This document shows positions 4,616-13,116 of a DNA stretch of 17,437 bases, piece after piece (the stretch's first letter is position 1; the number at the start of each line of letters is the position of its first letter). The DNA lies in NCBI RefSeq assembly GCF_000185845.1, contig NZ_GL629647.1, positions 1,030,539 to 1,047,975 of the forward strand, written 5' to 3'. The notes beneath the pieces were generated by a model that was given only the letters and a program-made list of their open reading frames with translations, was not told the origin of the DNA and ran no database searches. The translations under genes were made by a program, and so were the position numbers. The stretch comes from Segatella salivae DSM 15606 (GTDB lineage: Bacteria > Bacteroidota > Bacteroidia > Bacteroidales > Bacteroidaceae).

Positions 4616-7600
4616 ATGAAACAACACATCGTACTTATTGGGGCGATTTGGCTATCGTGTTGTGCGGGAATGAACCGTTCTTACGCAGCACAGCTTCCAT
4701 CGATGGCAGCCGAACAGCCAACGAACAACATCATTAAAGGAACTATTGTCGATGAAAATGGCGATCCGATTGCAGGTGCCAGCATCATCGAAATAGGGAC
4801 AACACGCGGAACTATATCTGATAGTAAAGGTAGTTTCCAGTTGAAAGTTGACGACTCGGCTAAACTTCGAATCTCTTTTTTAGGTTATAAGACAACCGAA
4901 CTACGTGCAAAGAATGACATGACTGTAAAGCTATTACCAGACAATGCCCTATTAGATGAGGTCGTTGTTGTAGGTTATGGACAACAGAAGAAAGTTAATC
5001 TTACTGGTGCCGTGGCTAATGTTGACATAGAAAAGACATTAGGAAGCCGTAGTGAACAAGATGTAACAAAGGCTCTACAAGGTGCAATTCCTGGACTGAC
5101 TATACTTAGTAATAATGGAAGTTTAGACGCTTCACCTTCTATTTCCATTCGAGGCTTGGGCACACTCTCTAACAAACAGAATTCATCTCCTTTAATTGTA
5201 GTCGATGGAGTGCCTACCGACGATTTGTCAATGCTTAATGGTAACGACATCGCTTCTATCTCTGTATTGAAAGATGCGTCTTCATCTGCTATCTATGGAG
5301 CCCGTGCTGCCTTCGGAGTTATACTCATTAATACCAAGCAAGCAAAGAAAGGAGATAGGATTTCTGTACGCTATAATGGACAATTCTCATGGGATCAGGC
5401 TACAGTTTTACCCGATTTTCCAAGTGTTCCAGAGCAGTTAAAAGCAGGACTAATAGCTAAACAGCGAGCTGGTGAAGCCACACCAGAGTTATTTGGCATG
5501 TATTTTGACAAACTACTCCCCTATGCTGAGGCCTGGCAAAAGCAGCATCATGGCAAGAAAGGCTATTCGCTGATGGAGCCATTTGTAGATATGAACAACG
5601 TGGGTGACTATGCTTTTATCAATGGTGCACCTCTATATTACGCAGATTATGACTTACAAAAGATATGGTATAATAATGCTGCACCTTCTCAAAGCCATAG
5701 TCTTAGCCTTACAGGATCGTCTGGTCGCACCTCCTTCTTCTCAGCTTTAAACTATGATAAGAAAGAAGACATCATGAAATTCAGTCCAGGAAAGCGCAAC
5801 AGATATAATGCAACCCTTAATCTTCAGACAGACGTTACCGACTGGTTAACAATGGGCATGCGCTTCAACTTTACTCGTCGACAGATGACTTCAGCCGATC
5901 CATGGACCAATATCTATCAATACCTTTGGCGCTGGGGCTCATACTTTGTTCCTTCTGGAATCTATCGTGATGCTGATGGCACAGAGTATGATTACCGAAT
6001 GGTAGCAATGCAGAAACAAAGTAACCGCTTGGAACACGTTCACGACATGTTAAAGATGAATGTTTTTGCAAAAGCTAATATCACAAAAGACCTCACATTG
6101 AACGTAGACTATACTTATCAAATTGATGATTTCAATGAAAAGGCCTCTAATCGCAGTGTATATGGCATGAACTGGGTAGGCACAAAGCCTGGCTATATCG
6201 TTACACAAGCAAAATCAGATGCTACACGTTCCAATACAAAGATGAATCGTTGGGTTGCCAACGCCTATCTAAACTATGCACACACCTTTGCAAAAGATCA
6301 TCATCTTAATGTCATGGCAGGTGTGAATGGAGAGAGTTTCAAGAGCGATCGCTTTGAAGCCATGCGCAACAAACTATACAATGAGGACTATCCTGAACTC
6401 AACTTGGCTTATGGCGACATGAAAGATGCAAAGATAGATGCCAGCACTGGCGACCGCTCTTCAGCGGGTTTCTTCAGTAGAATCAATTATTCTTTCCGCG
6501 ATATCTATCTTCTTGAGCTCAATGGACGCTATGATGGGTCGAGCAGATTCCGCAAAGGAGACCGTTGGGCGTTCTTCCCAAGCATCTCTTTAGGCTATCG
6601 TTTCTCTGAAGAATCTTATTGGAAAAATCTTAAATCCATCGTATCTAATGGTAAACTTCGCTTCTCTTACGGCGAAATTGGTAACGAAGCTATCGGTGAT
6701 AACATGTTCCTCTCTACCCTAACTGCCTATAATGTTGCACGTTCAGGCTATACTTGGCTCAATGCTGGAGGTACAAAACTCAACGCCTTTACCATGCCAA
6801 CATGGGTTAGTCCTACGCTAACCTGGGAACGAATCCATACAAAGAACTTAGGTTTAGACCTTGGATTCTTAGACGATCAGTTTACAGCTTCCATCGAAGT
6901 TTATGAGCGTTTAACGAAAGATATGTTAGCACCAGGCACAGCAATCCCGTCAGCTGTTGGCGCAGGTGCACCATATACAAATGCAGGAGAGCTTCGTTCA
7001 CGCGGATGGGAACTTTCACTTGCATGGCGTAAACAATTCACTAAGGAGTTTGGTTTGTATGCAAACTTCAGCATAGGAGACTCAAAAGTAAAAGTGAAGA
7101 AATGGAATAACCGCAACCAAATCATTGGCCACACCAATGACGTTTCATATGCTTATGCAGGCGAAACATGGGGAGACATCTGGGGATTTGAAACCGATCG
7201 TTATTTCACTCCTAACGATTTCGATGGCAAGAATCCTAATGGTAGCTGGAAATATAAATCAGGAATAGCAGACCAAACAGGCATTCAAACAGGTAATTTC
7301 GTTTATGGTCCTGGCGATATTAAGTTCAAAGACCTCAACAATGATGGCAAAATCAATGGTGGAAAAGGTACTCTTGAAGATCATGGTGACTTGAAAGTCA
7401 TTGGCAACTGCCTACCACGCTACGAATACAGCTTCCGCATTGGTGGAACATATAAAGGCTTTGACCTCGACTTATTCTTCCAAGGAGTGGGTAAACGCTC
7501 TGTATGGAATATCTCATCCTTTAACTTCCCTATGATGAGAAATCCCGACTTAGCAATCTATGCAAACCAAACGAAGTATAATGTTTATGACCCTGACAAC

Positions 7601-7984
7601 GGAATCATCAACATTAGCGAGTCCAACGACTATCCATGCTTATGGCCAGGAAATGAGGATAAAGGAAACGTTTCAGCGCTTTCAGCTGCTGGAGGTTGTC
7701 ATAACTATTATCCACAATCCAAATATCTCATCAACATGTCATATCTCCGATTGAAGAATGTGACATTAGGTTACACCCTTCCTAAACAGCTCACACAGAA
7801 AGCTTCCATTCAAACATTGCGCCTCTACGTGAGTGCTAATAACCTATTCTTATTGCATAAGGGCAATGGGAACTTGCCATTAGACCCCGAAATCAATACA
7901 GGTGAAGGTGAAAACTTTGGTGGATGGGGCCGCACATTGCCTATTACACGCACATGGACAATCGGTCTGCAACTAACTCTTTAA
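4616..7984 (+). CDS. SusC-family TonB-dependent outer-membrane transporter
   Basis: The protein has 1122 aa. A signal peptide (hydrophobic residues about 5-17, likely cleaved near SYA at 24) is followed by a carboxypeptidase-D-like regulatory domain (about 39-107, from IKGTIVDENGDPIAGA). The SusC signature DEVVVVGYG (114-122) comes next, then the plug domain with SISIRGLGTL and PLIVVDGVP (about 175-200), and a long beta-barrel ending in the aromatic/hydrophobic strand WTIGLQLTL. No STN domain for an anti-sigma partner is present. SusC proteins import oligomers across the outer membrane with a SusD lid, powered by TonB. Substrate cannot be read from the protein alone, but the downstream amidase, AmpG and NamZ genes point to peptidoglycan fragments. 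The ATG at 4616 gives a proper signal peptide. susD follows after 22 nt. Confidence 0.96.
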   Translation: MKQHIVLIGAIWLSCCAGMNRSYAAQLPSMAAEQPTNNIIKGTIVDENGDPIAGASIIEIGTTRGTISDSKGSFQLKVDDSAKLRISFLGYKTTELRAKNDMTVKLLPDNALLDEVVVVGYGQQKKVNLTGAVANVDIEKTLGSRSEQDVTKALQGAIPGLTILSNNGSLDASPSISIRGLGTLSNKQNSSPLIVVDGVPTDDLSMLNGNDIASISVLKDASSSAIYGARAAFGVILINTKQAKKGDRISVRYNGQFSWDQATVLPDFPSVPEQLKAGLIAKQRAGEATPELFGMYFDKLLPYAEAWQKQHHGKKGYSLMEPFVDMNNVGDYAFINGAPLYYADYDLQKIWYNNAAPSQSHSLSLTGSSGRTSFFSALNYDKKEDIMKFSPGKRNRYNATLNLQTDVTDWLTMGMRFNFTRRQMTSADPWTNIYQYLWRWGSYFVPSGIYRDADGTEYDYRMVAMQKQSNRLEHVHDMLKMNVFAKANITKDLTLNVDYTYQIDDFNEKASNRSVYGMNWVGTKPGYIVTQAKSDATRSNTKMNRWVANAYLNYAHTFAKDHHLNVMAGVNGESFKSDRFEAMRNKLYNEDYPELNLAYGDMKDAKIDASTGDRSSAGFFSRINYSFRDIYLLELNGRYDGSSRFRKGDRWAFFPSISLGYRFSEESYWKNLKSIVSNGKLRFSYGEIGNEAIGDNMFLSTLTAYNVARSGYTWLNAGGTKLNAFTMPTWVSPTLTWERIHTKNLGLDLGFLDDQFTASIEVYERLTKDMLAPGTAIPSAVGAGAPYTNAGELRSRGWELSLAWRKQFTKEFGLYANFSIGDSKVKVKKWNNRNQIIGHTNDVSYAYAGETWGDIWGFETDRYFTPNDFDGKNPNGSWKYKSGIADQTGIQTGNFVYGPGDIKFKDLNNDGKINGGKGTLEDHGDLKVIGNCLPRYEYSFRIGGTYKGFDLDLFFQGVGKRSVWNISSFNFPMMRNPDLAIYANQTKYNVYDPDNGIINISESNDYPCLWPGNEDKGNVSALSAAGGCHNYYPQSKYLINMSYLRLKNVTLGYTLPKQLTQKASIQTLRLYVSANNLFLLHKGNGNLPLDPEINTGEGENFGGWGRTLPITRTWTIGLQLTL

Positions 7985-8006
7985 TGCTTATTTAAAATCG
8001 AAGAAT

Positions 8007-9731
8007 ATGAAAATTCAATGGCTTTATATTTTCTTGGCATCTTCATTCATGCTTGTTGGCTGTGACAATTTGCTGGATAAAGATCCTCGAGACACATTTA
8101 TTAATAACAAAGGATTTTGGAGTAACGACAACCAAATATCCAGTTATAGCAATGGTTTCTATGAGTTCTACGGCACAGCACGTAGTTTCTATTTCACAAG
8201 TCTTAATGACGACCAGGCCAATCCGTCTTTCGACAACTGGACATTCACAACAGTTCCTAATAAGTCGGCCAGCTACTCAGGAAACTTTTCAAAGGTACGT
8301 CAGATCAATTACATGTTAGATGGGTTGGAAACCTCTACCCTCTCTACAGCCAAAAAGACAAGCTATGCAGCCATCGCACGCCTCAATCGTGCATGGATTT
8401 ATTATCAATTGGTAAAGATGTATGGTGACATTCAATGGGAAAGTCATGTCATCGGGGATATCAATAGTGACGAAGTATATGGTCCACGCACTGATAGAGA
8501 TGTAGTCATTGACTCTGTGCTCCAAGACTTAAACTACGCTATACAGAACATTCCGAATAACACTGCAGACAAAACGCTTTGGAGTAAGGAAATGGCTTTA
8601 GCCATGAAGAGCGATATTTGCCTTTATGAAGGAACATTCTGCAAGTATAGAACCCAAGCCGACAATGGCAAAGCACCTGACCTTACGCGTGCAAACCGCT
8701 ATCTCCAAGAATGTGTTGATGCCTCAGAAGAACTGCGCACATCGGGTAAGTTCCAACTAAACAGCTGGACACCGAACACAGCTGGGAAAATCTATACTAT
8801 CTATAACTCGTTAGATTTGTCAACAAATAAAGAGGTCATCTTCTACAATCACTACGAGAAAGACGTGAAATCACATGGTCTTTGCGACTTTACCTGTAGC
8901 TCAACCACTCAAAGTGGTATTACAAAAGATGCTGTCGATGCCTTCCTTTTCAAAGATGGCAAGCCGTTATCTACTACTACTTTGAATAAGAACGATGAGG
9001 CTCGACGCAATGCCAAAGGCCATTATTCCATTGCACATCTATTGAACAACAAAGATAAACGATTAAGTTTACTCATTGATTCTATTATTTGTTTCAAGAA
9101 TCATGGCTGGATTCGGAACGAGCCTTCGCCTAATGGTCCACTGCCAGCAGAGATGACTTCTTCAACAGGTTATTCCGTTTATAAGTATGATAACCCTCAA
9201 ATGGAATTGTATTATCGTACAAATGCGAACACAAACTACACCGATATTCCGCTGTTTTGGCTTGCAACAGTACTCTTAAATGATGCAGAGGCCAAGGCAG
9301 AGATGGGAACTATCACGCAGGCTGACCTTGACAATACCGTCAATCTACTGCAAACACGAGCTGAACTGCCTCCATTGACGCTCAATCCAACTGCCGACCC
9401 GGCCAACAATATGGGAGTCAGCAACCTGATTTGGGAGTTACGACGTACAAGAAGATGCGAACTCATGTGCGATTTGGACTATCGTTATTGGGACTTAGTA
9501 CGCTGGCACCAATTAGATAAGCTTGATAGCAACCTGCACCCCACTATCAATTATGGTGCAAACATCCATCAATTGACAGATAAAACAGGCTTATCGGTTG
9601 TCGGAGACTATCTGAAAGCGACATCATCGACACGTAGTTTCAACTCCAAATACTATCAGTATCCAATTCCTTCTAACGAATTAGAGCTGAACGAAAAGGA
9701 GGGTATGAAACAGAATCCCGGTTGGGAATAA
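8007..9731 (+). CDS. SusD/RagB-family outer-membrane nutrient-binding lipoprotein
   Basis: The protein has 574 aa. The signal sequence ends in the lipobox LVGC, with the lipidated Cys at residue 19, so the protein is anchored in the outer membrane. Family marks are the N-terminal helical repeats (INYMLDGLE and the AAIARLNRAWIYYQLV helix), the RRTRRCELMCDLDYRYWDLVRW motif at about 475-498, and the C-terminal YPIPSNELELN...QNPGW block at about 551-574. It forms the ligand-binding lid of the SusC channel encoded just upstream and probably binds peptidoglycan-derived sugars or muropeptides (inferred from context). A short stem-loop lies between its stop codon and the next gene. Confidence 0.96.
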   Translation: MKIQWLYIFLASSFMLVGCDNLLDKDPRDTFINNKGFWSNDNQISSYSNGFYEFYGTARSFYFTSLNDDQANPSFDNWTFTTVPNKSASYSGNFSKVRQINYMLDGLETSTLSTAKKTSYAAIARLNRAWIYYQLVKMYGDIQWESHVIGDINSDEVYGPRTDRDVVIDSVLQDLNYAIQNIPNNTADKTLWSKEMALAMKSDICLYEGTFCKYRTQADNGKAPDLTRANRYLQECVDASEELRTSGKFQLNSWTPNTAGKIYTIYNSLDLSTNKEVIFYNHYEKDVKSHGLCDFTCSSTTQSGITKDAVDAFLFKDGKPLSTTTLNKNDEARRNAKGHYSIAHLLNNKDKRLSLLIDSIICFKNHGWIRNEPSPNGPLPAEMTSSTGYSVYKYDNPQMELYYRTNANTNYTDIPLFWLATVLLNDAEAKAEMGTITQADLDNTVNLLQTRAELPPLTLNPTADPANNMGVSNLIWELRRTRRCELMCDLDYRYWDLVRWHQLDKLDSNLHPTINYGANIHQLTDKTGLSVVGDYLKATSSTRSFNSKYYQYPIPSNELELNEKEGMKQNPGWE

Positions 9732-9756
9732 ATGAAATTCAAATCCTTTTTTCTCT

Positions 9757-9789
9757 CCTATCGCGGTCCTCTATGAGGACTGCGGTAGG
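9757..9789 (+). promoter_or_regulatory. 15-bp intercistronic stem-loop between susD and the amidase gene
   Basis: Bases 9757-9771 pair with 9775-9789 through all 15 positions (13 Watson-Crick and 2 G-U pairs) around a TAT triloop. It lies 12 nt before the amidase ATG. No T-run follows, so it is unlikely to be an intrinsic terminator. A transcript-stabilising or processing element at the susD 3' end is more likely, and it may also limit translation of the next gene. Confidence 0.6.
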
Positions 9790-9801
9790 AAATTATTGAT
9801 T

Positions 9802-12800
9802 ATGAACAAACGCTTTACGATTCAATTTCTCTTCATGCTGATGTGTGGCGTCGGCATTTCAAAAGCTCAACAGCCATTATCTGTAGACTCTGTAGCATTA
9901 GAGAAGGTACTAAACACTTATACTTCAGGCATCACAATGCACCGTGTGAAGCTTGATTCCCTACGACTTTCTCACGACACACTTGCTGTCTATGCATCTC
10001 CTAACTATGCTTATGTTTCCTTTACCGCATCCAGATGCAAGACCATCTACGAAGACTTAAAACGCAATCTCCCACAAACGATGCAGCCCTATCAGCTTGC
10101 TGTATATGCAGGAGACCAGAATATAGAAGAACTTATCCCGCGCTTCTTTCAATCAAAGGCTAATAAGTCTCAGGCCTTTACCTACGCCCCATATACTCCT
10201 TTGGTTGAAAATCTATCGCGTCCCTATACTATTTCCAACGGACTTTCAGGCAAACACATTGCTATGTGGCAAAGCCATGGACTGTATTTTGAGGCAGGTC
10301 GTAACCGTTGGCAATGGCAACGAGCCCGTATGTTGCAAACCGTTGAAGACAAATATACACAGCAATATGTGCTCCCCTACCTCATTCCTATGCTCGAAAA
10401 CGCAGGCGCCTACGTCTTGACTCCTCGCGAACGCGACACCAATCCCTTTGAAGTGATTGTCGACAATGATGGTGTAATGGCGCAAAATCACTATACAGAA
10501 ACCACAGGCGACCATCCTTGGCAAAATGGATTGAGTGCAGGCTTCGCCTATCTGCACAAAGAATATCGAGATTTTCAAAATCCATTTCGCGAAGGAACTT
10601 ATCGAATGGTTTCCACAACGCAACGCAAAAAGGCTGTAAGTACAGTCTGTTGGCAGCCAACCATACCTGAAACGCGCGACTATGCCGTGTATGTGGCCTA
10701 CGCTTCTTTACCCAATAGTGCCACAGATGCACATTATACTGTCGCTCATAGCGGTGGAACAACAACACTTTCTATCAATCAACAGATGGGAGGTGGCACC
10801 TGGATATACCTCGGCACCTTTCATTTCAATGCAGGCTCCACGGCCAAAGTGACGCTGACAAACTACTCTAAACACCCCAACACGATAGTAACAGCCGATG
10901 CATTACGCTTAGGTGGTGGCATGGGAAACATCGCTCGAACCACCAACGGTGACAGTATTGCCTATGATGGAAAGATAGATCGCAAGATAGGCTATAAGCC
11001 TCGCAATGCCTATCAGCCTGCTTTGACCTACCCTTATGTTACCAGCGGTTATCCAAGATATTTGGAAGCAGCACGCTATTCCATGCAATGGGCAGGTATT
11101 CCCGACAGCATTTACTCGCCATCTCATGGCTTAGATGACTATAGTGACGATTATAAATCACGCGGACAATGGGTGAACTATCTCGCCGGGGGCACGAAAG
11201 CATGGCCCGAAGGCAAAGGCTTAAACATCCCAATTGACTTATCTTTCGCCTTCCATAGCGATGCAGGAACCGTTTATGGAGACTCCATTATCGGCACATT
11301 AGGCATTTATGATACCCAAGCCTATCACGGACGATTTGCTGACGGCAGTAGTCGTGTGGCCAATAGAGGCCTTTGTGACCTTGTGCAATCTTCGATTGTA
11401 CACGACATTCGCAGCCTTTTCGAACCGAAATGGAGCAGGCGTGGCATGTGGGATCAACGTTATTTCGAAGCATGGACACCACGTGTTCCAGCCATGTTGC
11501 TTGAGTTATTGTCACATGAAAACTTTGCCGACATGCGCTATGGGCATGATCCTCGCTTCCAATTTGCAGTCAGCCGAGCCATATATAAAGGCATTTTGAA
11601 GTATCTAAGTGACGCTTATGGCTATCGCTATGTCGTTCAACCTCTTCCCGTTCGCAATTTCTCTATCATCCCAATCAAGGCCAATCGCATACAGCTGGAA
11701 TGGGAGGCAACGCCTGATTCGTTAGAACCGACAGCCAAAGCCACCCAATATATTGTCTATAAACGCATGGGAGAAGGGGGCTTTGACAATGGAACTATCG
11801 TTACGAAAAACAGATTTGAAACAACAATTCCTTATGATAGCATTGTCAGTTTCAAGGTTTGCGCACTCAATGCAGGCGGCATCAGCTTCCCCTCTGAAAT
11901 CCTAAGTGCTGGTTTTTCAAGTCAAACCACAGGCAAACCCCTATTGATAGTAAATGGTTTTGACCGCCTAAGTGGCCCGGATGACTTCTGTAGTAGTGAC
12001 GACGAATGGGCCGGTTTCTTAGCAGAAGAGGATAATGGTGTGCCCTATAATGGGCAAATTTCCTATGTGGGAAAGCAGAAAGAATTTCGCCGTTCTATGC
12101 CTTGGACAGACGATGATGACTCTGGATTTGGAGACAGTCAGGCCGACTATGAGCGTATTTCCATTGCCGGAAACACATTTGACTACCCATATCTGCATGG
12201 TGAAGCCATGTTGAAAGCGGGCCAAAGCTTTGTTTCAGCGTCTAAAAATGCCGCTATCGCCAAAGCGATGTTCGACACAAAGCGCTATGCTGCCATTGAC
12301 CTCATTATGGGAAAGAATAAACAATCGAAGCTCGGACGCCTGCAACCTCAACGCGAACTCAGTTTCAAAACGTTCTCTCCTGCCTTGCAACAAGCTATCA
12401 CCGACTATTGTAAAGCAGGCGGAAGCCTATTTGTTTCGGGAGCATATCTTGGCACTGACCTATGGAGAAACCCTCTATCAACGCCGCAACAGCAAGATAT
12501 TGACTTTGCAAAACATATCTTAAAATACCAACTACGCAATGATAAAGCAGCCGTAACAGGTAGACTTTCCACCATTGTTTCACCATTAACAAATGATGTT
12601 CTGACATTGGATTACGCTGCAAAACCTAACACAAGATGCTATGCAGTGGAGTCACCCGATGCGATAGAACCAGCAGATTCATGCGCTTATACAGCTTTCC
12701 GCTACCCTGAAAACAATAAGAGTGCGGGCATAGTCTTTGGTGGTAATCAGACAGACCATTGGCGAACAGTGGTATTGGCGGTGCCATTTGAAACTATCAT

Positions 12801-12870
12801 CGAAAGTAAAGAACGAACAAAATTGATGCAAATGATACTAAATTATTTGCTTCAACCTTCACGTTTTTGA
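9802..12870 (+). CDS. Exported Amidase_3-type N-acetylmuramoyl-L-alanine amidase with golvesin-type insert
   Basis: The protein has 1022 aa. A signal peptide (cleaved near KAQ, residue 24) sends it to the periplasm. The amidase fold is split. IAMWQSHGLYFEAG holds a likely zinc ligand His159. E182 precedes a helix and AGAYVLTPRERD, matching the usual Glu ligand and 'LTRxxD' block. The third ligand is probably His485 in FAFHSDAG. PAMLLELLSHENFADM with Glu568 matches the catalytic-Glu motif. Between them (about 265-377) lies a beta-rich golvesin/xanthan-lyase-type domain (PETRDYAVYVAY ... VTADALRLGGG), which is why such proteins are often named xanthan lyase. A fibronectin-like stretch (about 620-700) and a C-terminal glutamine-amidotransferase-like domain follow. 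The family cleaves the MurNAc-L-Ala bond, which suits the AmpG and NamZ neighbours. I prefer ATG 9802 to the in-frame TTG 9796. Confidence 0.82.
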   Translation: MNKRFTIQFLFMLMCGVGISKAQQPLSVDSVALEKVLNTYTSGITMHRVKLDSLRLSHDTLAVYASPNYAYVSFTASRCKTIYEDLKRNLPQTMQPYQLAVYAGDQNIEELIPRFFQSKANKSQAFTYAPYTPLVENLSRPYTISNGLSGKHIAMWQSHGLYFEAGRNRWQWQRARMLQTVEDKYTQQYVLPYLIPMLENAGAYVLTPRERDTNPFEVIVDNDGVMAQNHYTETTGDHPWQNGLSAGFAYLHKEYRDFQNPFREGTYRMVSTTQRKKAVSTVCWQPTIPETRDYAVYVAYASLPNSATDAHYTVAHSGGTTTLSINQQMGGGTWIYLGTFHFNAGSTAKVTLTNYSKHPNTIVTADALRLGGGMGNIARTTNGDSIAYDGKIDRKIGYKPRNAYQPALTYPYVTSGYPRYLEAARYSMQWAGIPDSIYSPSHGLDDYSDDYKSRGQWVNYLAGGTKAWPEGKGLNIPIDLSFAFHSDAGTVYGDSIIGTLGIYDTQAYHGRFADGSSRVANRGLCDLVQSSIVHDIRSLFEPKWSRRGMWDQRYFEAWTPRVPAMLLELLSHENFADMRYGHDPRFQFAVSRAIYKGILKYLSDAYGYRYVVQPLPVRNFSIIPIKANRIQLEWEATPDSLEPTAKATQYIVYKRMGEGGFDNGTIVTKNRFETTIPYDSIVSFKVCALNAGGISFPSEILSAGFSSQTTGKPLLIVNGFDRLSGPDDFCSSDDEWAGFLAEEDNGVPYNGQISYVGKQKEFRRSMPWTDDDDSGFGDSQADYERISIAGNTFDYPYLHGEAMLKAGQSFVSASKNAAIAKAMFDTKRYAAIDLIMGKNKQSKLGRLQPQRELSFKTFSPALQQAITDYCKAGGSLFVSGAYLGTDLWRNPLSTPQQQDIDFAKHILKYQLRNDKAAVTGRLSTIVSPLTNDVLTLDYAAKPNTRCYAVESPDAIEPADSCAYTAFRYPENNKSAGIVFGGNQTDHWRTVVLAVPFETIIESKERTKLMQMILNYLLQPSRF

Positions 12871-13116
12871 AATCTTTTTGCTACCATTGTAGTCGCATTT
12901 GAAATGATAATGGCTGTAACAGCATTGCAAACCAATACAAATCATGCACTCGTATGGTTCATTTTGCAAGGTCAACAGCGTCATTTCATGCTGTAAAATG
13001 GCACAAACCGCGACAGCCTGCCAAAGTCCTTATAAACAAAAGGGGTTGAGGAGATGGCAAGAAGGCTGTTTCAGAGATATTTTAGAACTATCAAACCATA
13101 AATAAAAGAAAACGAC
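12871..13116. repeat. 246-bp dyad-rich gap between the amidase and glycosyltransferase genes
   Basis: No gene is seen. The gap is unusually long for this operon and dense in inverted repeats: palindrome CATTTGAAATG (12896-12906) flanked by CCATT (12884-12888) and AATGG (12909-12913), palindrome GCTGTAACAGC (12913-12923), and a 9-bp stem CATTTTGCA (12960-12968) with TGTAAAATG (12992-13000), one G-U pair. An alternative inner pairing ACAGC/GCTGT (12975-12979 and 12990-12994) competes with the last stem. It may be an interspersed intergenic repeat or an RNA switch or processing site. No good promoter match and no T-run terminator are seen. Confidence 0.45.

Noticed and set aside
4396..4737. 113-aa plus-strand reading frame upstream of susC
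   Set aside because: It begins at TTG, is AT-biased low-complexity sequence, overlaps the susC start in another frame, and resembles no protein domain.
9744..9789. Intrinsic terminator after susD
   Set aside because: The T-run lies before, not after, the hairpin on the plus strand, and on the minus strand the run becomes A-rich.
9796..9801. TTG start for the amidase gene
   Set aside because: The ATG two codons later gives a typical signal peptide start (MNKR) and lies at a more usual distance from the stem-loop.
10246..10768. Minus-strand reading frames of about 125 aa inside the amidase gene
   Set aside because: They lie wholly within a clearly coding gene on the other strand and show no recognisable family.
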